From assembly GCA_018127085.1 (NCBI GenBank), contig CM030727.1:124001-188000 (forward strand): a stretch of DNA of 64,000 nucleotides, read 5' to 3'. The notes under the pieces are model-generated. The model searched no databases and was not told the DNA's origin. It was given only the letters and a program-made list of their open reading frames with translations. The DNA is from Pneumocystis sp. 'macacae'. Its lineage: Eukaryota; Ascomycota; Pneumocystomycetes; Pneumocystales; Pneumocystaceae. Numbering within the stretch: the first letter of the stretch is position 1; the number at the start of each line of letters is the position of its first letter. Below, one piece after another: positions 1 through 7,859 of this stretch. The translations under genes were made by a program, and so were the position numbers.

Positions 1-226
1 CGGTGATGCAATTTTCGATGAAACACTAATAACAGTTTCATCTTGTTTTTTAGAAATATTGTTTGACTCTTTTAGAGCACTCTTTTCTATTTCTATATAA
101 TTTGATTGTTTTTGCTCTGTTTCTTCATCTCCACTAAAAAAACGTTGTTAATAGTTCAATTTGAGTGCTTCAAAAGGAATATTACTAAAGATCTTTAAAA
201 AGATCATCTTCTTCGTATTCTTCCAT
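1..226 (-). CDS. 5' part of an unidentified acidic protein gene (runs off window start)
   Basis: The start codon is at 226-224. Exon 1 ends at 186, a 52-nt GT-AG intron covers 185-134, and exon 2 runs from 133 off the left edge with an open frame. The joined reading gives about 58 residues. It starts MEEYEEDDLFKDLYGDEE and is followed by a Ser/Lys/Glu-rich low-complexity stretch. Acidic starts with a DLYGD motif are common in fungal hnRNP/RRM proteins, but no RRM is in view, so that identity is only a guess. It is divergently arranged with the GYP1-like gene; the two starts are about 230 bp apart. Confidence 0.55.
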
Positions 227-455
227 GGAAAACAGCTTTCTTCTACTTTTTAATTTGCAAGAAACTTTATGTTTTTTCTTGCCGAGATGGATCGTGATTT
301 ACCGAACTTTCTAAATGTGAAAAAAATATAGCATTTAAAAATATTATATGAAATGACAAGAGTCAAGCAGGTTTGTATTCTTCCTTTAATAAGTGTAATT
401 TAAATCTTTTTTTATAGGAAGTAATTCAAATAGGTACGTTTTTGAGCGTTACATT

Positions 456-2398
456 ATGGATAAAGACTCTTCTAAAGTTGGTGTGTTTTTAGATAAAACA
501 GAGTAAATTTACATTGAATCTTTTTTTAAATGAGCTTTTGAATTCTGATTATATGGAAGCATGGGGTTTGCTTTTTTACGAACTCAAAAAAGCGTTTCTG
601 ATGAAAATCTGCGGTAAATAATGTCTTGTGTTTTTTGAAAGAAATTGATGAATGTTTTTTGCTCAGATCGAGAGGAAGACAGCATGAAAATACGCCTATT
701 ATTAAGGGGGCATCTTATTCTCATGCGGATGCTCTAAAAACACAAAGGTTGTATTTATTTTTGACTGAGTTGTTTTTAAAAAGTCATTAGATCTCAATCT
801 CCTTCTAAGTCACTATATCATTTACAAATAAAGAATCTTATATCATCAACTAATATACACCGGAAAAGTGCTACTAGTTTTTCTGATTATCTTTCTGAAA
901 CGGATAGTGATTGGGGCACTAATATAGATAATGGTAACAATTTTTTACAATTATTTAAGAATTGACCATCAGCATCATTTATGCACGATAAGGTAACTAA
1001 TTTAAATGAATCGGCATATTCTTTATCCCCAGAAAAAAAAATAAAATCTAAATGTCCAGGTAATAAACAAGTAATTGGTAAAATAAAGACATAATGCTTT
1101 TATGGCAATTAAATTTGAGTTTAGAGACTGTTTGTTCTTTAGACCTTCATAATAAATTATTTTTGTCTTTTGAACAGGGAACTAGTATAGAAAATGAAAA
1201 AATAAACTTTGATGTAATAAAGACAAATCGATTTAAGCAAATCCTTAATGATGTGAATGTGGATTTGGATCTTTTAAAAAAGCATGCGTGGAATGGTATA
1301 CCCGATAAGTCTCGCCCGATTGTATGGAAATTATTGTTAGGATACCTTCCATGTAATGCAAATAGACGAGAAGCTACACTTTCTCGTAAAAGAAACGAAT
1401 ATTATGAAAGTGTTTCCCAAACATATGGAAAAGGAACAAAAGAATTAGATCAAGTAATATGGCATCAAATACATATTGATGTCCTAAGGACAAACCCGAC
1501 TATTAAGTTATATCAATATGAAACTACACAAAAAGTAATTTATTTTTTTTTTTTAATTAATCTATGATAAACACTTTATAGTCTCTTGAGAGGATACTAT
1601 ATATTTGGGTTATTCGTCATCCGGCAAGCGGCTATGTTCAAGGTATTAGCGATTTAGTTACACCCTTTTTTCAAGTATTTTTATCTGAATATATTGGTAC
1701 GTTATTTAAAAAAATATACATTTTAACTAGTTAGATGGCGATCCCGAATTGTATGATCCTGCTAACTTAGCTGAAGATATCTTGAATATTATAGAAGCAG
1801 ATACTTTTTGGTGCACTTCTAAATTATTGGATGGTATTCAAGTAATAAATATTTTAGTTGTGGATTGATTATTTATCTGTATTCAGGATAATTATATTTT
1901 TGCTCAGCCAGGAATACATAGACAAATTATGAATCTGAAAGAATTAACTGCTAGAATTGATCACCCTTTATCTGTTCATTTGGAAAAACAGGGAGTGGAG
2001 TATATACAATTTAGTTTTCGGTGGATGAATTGTATACTTATGAGAGAAATAAGTGTTAAAAACACTATACGCATGTGGGATACGTATTTAGTACATTTTT
2101 TCTTTTCCTAAATGTTTTACTAATGTTTAAATAAAGGCTGAAGGACAGTCTGCATTTTCTGATTTTCATGTTTATGTATGTGCTGCACTTTTAGTAAAAT
2201 GGTCATCTCAGCTTTTAAAAATGGATTTTCAAGTTAGTTTTTGTAAATAGTTATTAATATTTATTTTTTTAGGAAATTATTATCTTTTTACAATCGTTAC
2301 CTACCCAAAATTGGACATATAAGGATATTGAAATATTGTTATCTGAAGCATTCTTATGGAAAAGTTTGTTTAGTGGAGCAAAGGCACATTTACGATAG
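456..2398 (+). CDS. gyp1: TBC-domain Rab GTPase-activating protein, GYP1/TBC1D22 type
   Basis: Predicted GTPase-activating protein for Golgi Rab proteins (Ypt1 in yeast). The TBC core spans about 1200-2398 and carries both catalytic fingers: the IxxDxxR arginine motif (IHIDVLR, near 1468-1488) and the glutamine motif GYVQG (near 1630). The segment RPIVWKLLLGYLP followed by a REATLSRKR box is typical of the GYP1/TBC1D22 branch. The N-terminal third is Ser-rich and poorly conserved, as in the family. Splicing signals give about ten exons, with introns such as 1531-1580, 1698-1733, 1843-1888, 2089-2136 and 2232-2273. The start at 456 (MDKDSSKVGVF) was chosen because splicing out a 55-nt intron keeps it in frame with the exon at 561; ATG 561 is the alternative start. 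The TBC part is certain, the 5' exons are moderate. Confidence 0.88.
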
Positions 2399-2503
2399 AT
2401 ATTATGCATAAATATTGTTATTATTGTATTGATCATATTTGTTTTTTTTGAAAAAATGTTGTTTTAGAAACTGTAATTTTTTCATGTTTTAAATATATAT
2501 TAT

Positions 2504-3268
2504 TTAAATAACCTTGGCATTTTTCTTATACATTGTTGCTATAATATCAGGCCATGATTTTCGTTTGCTTTCGGCATAGCTTGGATGTCTTTGGACAGTG
2601 GATAAAAGACCAATTCCGCGACATCGGCGAATTGCTTTAGCAAGTTGTCGCTGGTGTTTTGCTGTGCAGCCTGTTTCTTTTCTTGGTAAAATCCTACCCA
2701 TTTCTGTAATAAAATCTGATAAAACATTGAAACTCTATATTCGTAAAAATTTAAATGCTACACATATATATGTTTAATACTTTGTACTCTTTCAGAGGTG
2801 TTGTATGAAGTCGTTTCCATGGATCTTCCTTTATAGGCTTATAATAATAACGGTAATTTATATTTTCTTCAAAAGAAAAATCTTTTGGCGAATAAAGCTG
2901 ACAATTTTTGAATGGTGTATAACAATATTGGGGAATCGATTTTAATGGTGTTTTAACTGGTGCTTTAATTATTAATATGGATGAACAAAAAAATGGAAAT
3001 GTCTATAGGCAAAAAACATACTATTCAGTTCTGATTCGTAATTTTTATCTAAATTTAGTGGTTTTTCGCTTTCTGATGTGTTTTTCTCTGAGGCATTTGG
3101 TTTAGTTGAATCTGCAAAAATATAAATATGGTGTAAAATGTAATTTAAAAATAAACCGGAAAAAATTGTGTTTTTATGAAAAAAGGCAATTCTTTGAAAA
3201 AACGAATACTGGCCTGCACAAAAAGTCTTTTTTCCATGCCATCTGGTGCTCAGTACACTTGTATTCAT
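2504..3268 (-). CDS. rsm18: Mitochondrial small-subunit ribosomal protein bS18m
   Basis: Component of the mitochondrial 37S ribosomal subunit. Four exons reconstruct a protein with a basic, hydroxylated N-terminal leader ([16 protein letters not shown]) that looks like a mitochondrial presequence, and a C-terminal S18 core containing [19 protein letters not shown] followed by [13 protein letters not shown], which is diagnostic for bS18. Splice joins between exons at about 3155/3110, 3015/2957 and 2790/2742 are in frame and use short GT-AG introns. The strand and start are set by the only ATG that continues in frame to the S18 core through these joins. It lies tail-to-tail with the GYP1-like gene (stop codons about 105 bp apart). 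Confidence 0.9.
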
Positions 3269-3495
3269 ATCAACCGAGTCAATGGTACATTATCGAAAAC
3301 ATTGTATAATACAAATGTAACGGAAAAATATGCTTAAATAAAAAGAAATCATGCAGAGCCAAAATACATAAACAAGTCATTATATTGCAGATACCTCTAA
3401 AACATAAGATAGAGATACTTGGAATGCTTAAAACGATGTAAAGGTGATTGAGTAGATGAAAAATACAAAAACATGAAAAATAAAACATAAGGGAA

Positions 3496-5458
3496 TTATA
3501 GGTTCATATGCCAGCCCTCACTCATGTCATGATTGTCTGTCGAATGCGTTTCAGGTCCATAATTTCCTTCGTATATAATAGCACCTGCTTTCCTAACCTT
3601 ATTTACCCATGTCACTTCCTTCGTCTCCAAAACCTGCCTAGCTGTCGGCCGATCTAGGGGGTTCGGTGCTAACATCTGTTTGACAATCTGGTCCAGTCCA
3701 CCATGGCCTATGTATTGGTATTCCGGCTGCTTGTCTGGTATCGACACGCTTTCCGCAAAAGAAACCGCCCCACATGACGACAGCCGCGGCGCATCCGAAA
3801 GATCCCCCGAGCGGAGCTTCTGCCACGAAAGCCCGTTCTGGGGCAGCACTATGTTTGCCGCCACCTCAAGAATCACAAGCCCCAGCGAAAATATATCCGC
3901 CGGCTTGTCATACTGCTGCGACGACAGCACCTCCGGCGCAATATACTCCCTGTCCCCCTCGCGCTCCGTCCCCACAGGCTGCATCCCCCGTCAGACACCC
4001 CCCAACCCCCAAAACACCTTACCACCGGCCATGCACACGCCATCCCAAAATCCCCGATCTTCAGCGTCCCCTTAAACGATATAAATATATTTGCCGGCTT
4101 CAGATCCAAGTGCACATATCCACTGTCGTGGATATGCTCAAGACCCTGTCCCTGTCAGACCACCACTCCCCCCACCCCCCACATACCAGCGACAGCTCTG
4201 TCATCACCTTCCACACACGGAACTCGTCCAGCCTCGCTACTCTTCCATACTCCTGCAGAAATACATCCAAACTCCCATTGTCACACAGCTCCATCTGAAT
4301 ATACAGGTACTTCGACTGCTCCCACGAATCCAGCAGCTCCACCACATGCTCGTGCCGCCCCAGCTTCCGCAGAATGCTCACCTCCTCCAGCCGCCGGCTC
4401 CTGTCCCCATCAGCCCCCTAACCCCCTCCCACTCACACAAACCGCTCCTTCGACCCCGAGTATGCAAACTTCGTCTTCTTCACCGCCGACCGCACACTGC
4501 CCTCTCCCTCCACCCTGTACACCTCCGAAAACTCCCCCGACCCAACAAGCTCTACCTTCCGGAACCGCGTCCTCAGCTCCCCCACCCACTGCGGACTCTG
4601 CTCCACACTCATACACTTCCCCCCCCCCTTCCCCACCTTTGTGTCCTCAAAAACCCCGATTTCTCTCGGCGACTCCCCCAAACACCCTGCAAAGCACTCT
4701 CCCTCCCCCCCCTTCTCGCCCCCTCCCGTCCCCCCCACACACACCCCCGTCTCGACAAAGACCCCCTTTGTCGGCGTCACTGGGCAGTCAAACTCCGAGC
4801 TGCTGCTGTTGTACAGAAAACTCATGTCAATTCCCTCCAGACTCTCCTCCTGCGACGAAAACGACGTGTCTACTCCCTGTCCCCCCATGTCAAAGACCAC
4901 TGGCCGCTTGCACGGCGTCTCTGGCGGGTGCATTGCCCCTCCCCTTGGCCGGTTCTGCTTCGACACAAGCCCTGTAGACATAAACACTGTCTGCAGCGGC
5001 CGTGCCTCCTTGTAGTCCTGCGGCGTATAGAATCTCTCCCGCACATGCCCCCCCATCCCACACACCCCCCGCCCTGCACTGGTCTTCTCTGTCCTCCCCA
5101 CTGTCCCCCCGTGTTCTCCCTGTCCAGGCACCCGCACTCCGTGCTGCGCCGGCGCAATAAAGCCCTCGACCGAGAACCGCATCCGCTGCCTGTTTCCCGA
5201 GACTGGTGTCATAAACTCCCGCCCGAGTCCCCCGTGTTTTGGCGTTGTTGCCAGCGCCCCCCGTGCATTCCGCTTTGCAACTGGCGAGCCCTGCCCGCTC
5301 TCTGTCTGCAGCATGTTTTCGCCCCGCTTCAGCGGCGAGCACCAGACATTCAGGTTGCTTGCCGACGCCGTTCCCAGCGGCGCTTTCGCCTCTTCCCGGA
5401 CAAAGCGCCCTGCCGGGACGCGGAACCGCCCGCCGCCCCGCTTCCGTTCTGTGTACAT
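3496..5458 (-). CDS. wee1: Wee1 family mitotic inhibitor kinase
   Basis: Tyrosine-directed kinase that restrains Cdc2/Cdk1 before mitosis. The long first exon (5458 to about 4435) encodes a divergent regulatory N-terminus carrying the Wee1 signature FMSTGLVSKQNR. It then enters the kinase domain with the glycine loop VGSGEFSEVYRVE and VAIK-equivalent AVKKTK. Later exons give VVELLDSWEQ, the catalytic loop VHLDLKPANIFI, DFGMA, REYIAPEV and ILEVAANIVLPQNG; these segments resemble the fission yeast protein closely. Three short GC-rich introns (for example the canonical gtgagt donor near 4440) restore frame. The length is about 610 residues. Base composition changes inside the gene: the last 150 bp are near-neutral while the body is extremely G-rich on the coding strand. 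The gene is transcribed divergently from ura3, with 131 bp between starts. Confidence 0.93.
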
Positions 5459-5589
5459 TGCGCATCCACGGTCGCTGTCTCTCTGCGTCCGCGGCGCTGC
5501 CGCGACGCATCCGCGTCGGCGCGCCTATGCGTGTCGCGGCACACGCGTGTGTCCGGTTCACATGTGTGCGTGCGCGCCGCACGCACTGC
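5459..5589. promoter_or_regulatory. Divergent wee1/ura3 promoter, CpG-dense
   Basis: These 131 bp separate the start codons of the two divergent genes and must contain both core promoters, unless additional 5' exons exist. The sequence is unusually CpG-rich (13 CG dinucleotides in 5461-5520) and has alternating pyrimidine-purine runs such as CGCGCCTATGCGTG and GTGTGTGCGTGCGCG. No TATA box is evident. The skew changes sign here. Confidence 0.6.
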
Positions 5590-6412
5590 ATGGACTGGGC
5601 TGCACTGTCCTACGATGCACGCGCAGCACTGCTGGGCGACTCGCCAGCAGGGCGCCTGCTTGCGCTCGCAGCGCGCAAAAAGACAAACCTTGCATTCGCC
5701 GCCGACTATATGCGGTCGGCAGACCTTGTTGCAGCAGCAGAGCGAGTTGGGCCGCATATATGCGTGCTCAAGACGCATGCAGACGCAGTAGATGACTTTG
5801 GGCCGGCAACAGCAGCAGCACTGTGTGCAGCAGCACAGCGGCACTCGTTCTTTGTCTTTGAGGACCGCAAGTTTGCCGACATTGGCGCAACAGTCGAGCG
5901 CCAGTATGTGGGCGGAGTGCTGCGGATTGCAGAGTGGGCAGACTATGTGGATGCACATGTCTGCGGGGGCGACAGCACAGTGCGTGCGCTTGCGGACGCA
6001 GGACAGGCGCGGGGACGGGGGCTGTTTCTGGTTGGAGAGATGAGCACGGGGGGGCGGGGGGACATGGATGGAGCGGCAGGGCTGGCGCAGCGGCACCGGG
6101 GGTTTGTTGCAGGGTTTGTTGCGCAGGAGCGGCGGGCACTGGCAGACGACTATGTGTGGATGATGCCGGGGGTTGGGTGGGGAGGCGCAGCGCCAGACAG
6201 ATACGGGCAGCACTACTGCACGCCGGCAGAGGCAGTGGCAGAGCGGGGGGCAGACGTGGTCATTGTTGGGCGCGGGATCCGGGATGCACGTGACCTGGAG
6301 GAAGAGACGCAGCGGTTCAGGGTATGTGTGGGGCACAGGTGTGTGCTGACGACAGAGAGCGGCATGGGACGCGTATCTTGTGCGGACGGGGCAGACACGT
6401 GAGGGCACGTGA
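5590..6412 (+). CDS. ura3: Orotidine 5'-phosphate decarboxylase
   Basis: Last step of de novo UMP synthesis: OMP to UMP plus CO2. The start MDWAALSYDARAALL matches the family's short N-terminus. Visible landmarks are the Asp of the substrate loop (FAADYMRSADL), GPHICVLKTHADAVDDF, the catalytic FFVFEDRKFADIG block with Asp-Lys-Asp, RIAEWADYVDAHV, GFVAQ, a MMPGVGWGG loop and the phosphate-binding DVVIVGRGIRD. A 34-nt intron (6322-6355) joins RFR to RAAWDAYLVRTGQ, matching the family C-terminus, and gives about 262 residues. The gene is strongly G-rich and GCA/CTG-biased compared with most genes in the window. Only 36 nt separate its stop from the next gene, and its last codons form part of a CACGTG array. 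No catalytic residue is missing. Confidence 0.95.
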
Positions 6413-6421
6413 GGGCACGTG
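6396..6421. promoter_or_regulatory. Three CACGTG E-boxes at 10-bp spacing
   Basis: Perfect palindromic CACGTG hexamers lie at 6396-6401, 6406-6411 and 6416-6421. They are set in two copies of a GAGGGCACGT 10-mer and spaced one DNA turn apart. The first two overlap the last codons and the stop of ura3, and the third ends 27 bp before the DeSI-like start codon. CACGTG is bound by bHLH factors (Cbf1/Pho4/SREBP/Myc type) in fungi and animals. A role as promoter of the downstream gene is inference from position. Confidence 0.6.
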
Positions 6422-6448
6422 TCGGGGCGGGGGGCGGGGGCGGGGAGC

Positions 6449-7038
6449 ATGGTGCGGACAAGTGTGTCGGTCAACATCTATGATCTGCTGCCGGAGGGTG
6501 CGCTGTCGAGGATTGGGTGGGCGCTGGGGGTTGGGATCTACCACAGCGGGGTGGTGGTTGGAGACAGAGGTGGGAGGGGTTGGGGGGGAGATGGGGAGAT
6601 GGGGAGCTGATGGGGCAGAGTATGCATATGGAGGACATCCGGTCGAGAATGTGTCGGGGATCTACACGACGGTGCCGGGGACGGAGCCGCCGGGGGGGCG
6701 GTTCAGGACGAGTATTGAGTATGGGTTTATTGGGATGACGGAGGAGGAGGTGGAGGAGGTGGTGTCGGATGTGGGGAGGGAGTTCCAGGGGCCGTCGTAC
6801 AACCTGCTGACGAGGTGGGGAGGGGGAGGGGGAGAGTGCTGACGGGGGCAGGAACTGCAACCACTTTACGTCGCACCTGCTGTACCGACTGACGTCGCTG
6901 TCGACGCCCAGGTGGCTGAACCGGGCAGCGGCGATTGGGATTGCGTTTCCATATGTGGTGCCGAGTGGGTGGATCGAGGCGCCGGGGGCGGGCGGGGCTT
7001 TGGGGGGGGACTCGGGCAGTACGCTGGACGAGCGCTAG
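6449..7038 (+). CDS. PPPDE/DUF862 deSUMOylating isopeptidase (DeSI-like)
   Basis: Predicted thiol isopeptidase of the PPPDE superfamily, which removes SUMO or ubiquitin from substrates. Three exons give about 165 residues. The N-terminal VNIYDLLPEG motif is followed by GIYHSGVVV, whose His is the catalytic histidine, then YAYGGHP and the TEPPGGRFRTSI stretch. The catalytic cysteine is in RNCNHFT, created by splicing out the intron near 6814-6850. The C-terminus IGIAFPYVVPSGWIEAPG is also typical. The first intron joins GD-R-E-YAYGG near 6571. It is in the same orientation as ura3, only 36 nt downstream. The coding strand has very long G runs, for example in both introns. Confidence 0.9.
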
Positions 7039-7069
7039 CGCAGACTGCTGGAGGCGGTGTGGCATACAT

Positions 7070-7098
7070 GTTGCCATGGTTACGGTTGCCATGGTTCT
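7070..7098. promoter_or_regulatory. Pair of RFX-type X-box motifs
   Basis: GTTGCCATGGTTAC at 7070-7083 and GTTGCCATGGTTCT at 7085-7098 form a direct repeat with 15-bp spacing. Both match the X-box consensus (GTTGCCATGGCAAC) bound by RFX proteins such as yeast Crt1 and fission yeast Sak1; the first copy is nearly a full palindrome. They sit between the DeSI-like stop and the tRNA-Ala. The target gene is unclear: RIC1 starts about 760 bp downstream. Confidence 0.5.
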
Positions 7099-7348
7099 CT
7101 GCAGCTGGGGTGGGTCTGCAGGCAGACGGGGTGTTGGAAGGGCAGATGGGTGGGCGGTTGCTTGGGCTGGCGGGTGTGGGGGAGGGGGGGTTTGGTGTCT
7201 GCCTGGGTTTGTCGGATGTGTCCTGTACATAGATGTGGCCGGTTGAGATTGCTTGTAAAAAGCTTGCCGCTGCAAAAGTGTTTGCCGGCTCTGCTGGGCG
7301 TGTTGCAATGTAGTGTCTCGACGTGTCCTAAGGAGCCGTAGGTCCAGC

Positions 7349-7352
7349 AAAA
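7349..7352 (-). terminator. Pol III T-run terminator for tRNA-Ala
   Basis: A TTTT run on the minus strand begins 16 nt after the discriminator base, the expected minimal RNA polymerase III termination signal. Confidence 0.6.
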
Positions 7353-7368
7353 GATATGGACATGTGTA

Positions 7369-7449
7369 TGGAGGACCTGGGTATCGAACCCAGTACCTTG
7401 CGCATACTGCCACGCTAAGCGCACGCTCTACCGTTTGAGCTAGACCCCC
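7369..7449 (-). tRNA. tRNA-Ala(AGC) with an 8-nt intron
   Basis: The minus strand folds into a full cloverleaf. Acceptor strands GGGGGTC and GTCCTCC pair with one U6-U67 mismatch, the D stem is GCTC/GAGC, the anticodon stem is TGCGC/GCGCA, and the T arm is CTGGG-TTCGATA-CCCAG, followed by discriminator A. The acceptor stem contains G3:U70, the alanine identity element. The anticodon loop is 15 nt, read as TTAGCG plus an 8-nt intron (TGGCAGTA) plus T, with the intron at the canonical 37/38 position. A-box and B-box (GGTTCGATAC) promoters are present. Confidence 0.93.
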
Positions 7450-7859
7450 GGCCTCCTCTTTGGGGGGTTTTTAGAAGCTATATAATACTGGAATGGCAGT
7501 AGCAGTAGAGTTGTCTTTAGACTTGTGTTTAGTGTAAAGGGTGGCACGTGACCCGTTTACTATTAGTAGCCGAGTATTGCTAGGGTTAGGATTGATAAAC
7601 GATAGTCGCTCTGCACATGGAGGCGGAAGCAAAGTTTTAGGAGATTGCGGAGAAAAGGGCTGTTTAGGGTGGTTTGGGAGACGTGTTTTGAGGGAGTGTT
7701 AGTTTATGCGAGGGAGTTTTATTTTTTTGTCTTTTTCTTTTGGGAAAGAGCAAATTTATCGAGACAAGTGGGACTTTTGCATAGTTTAGCATGCAAGTTT
7801 TGTCGGGAAGAGAGGCTTTGGTTAATGGGATGTGTTAGTGCTTTGTGTTTCAGAGCGGA

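Noticed and set aside
353..500. Possible small gene starting MTRVKQ before the GYP1-like gene.
   Set aside because: The first exon can be spliced to a short open stretch, but an in-frame TAG blocks extension and no family fits. The region is better explained as the GYP1 5' flank and first exon.
4091..5791. Large proline-, histidine- and arginine-rich open frames on the plus strand over wee1, and others opposite ura3.
   Set aside because: They are shadows of real genes created by lack of stop codons in GC-rich sequence; they have low complexity, no domains, and the opposite strand encodes complete conserved proteins.
3600..7400. GC-rich island as horizontally acquired DNA or contamination.
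   Set aside because: Composition changes gradually inside wee1 and RIC1, intron size and phase patterns match the rest of the window, and the proteins look Taphrinomycotina-like. Misassembly cannot be fully excluded without reads.
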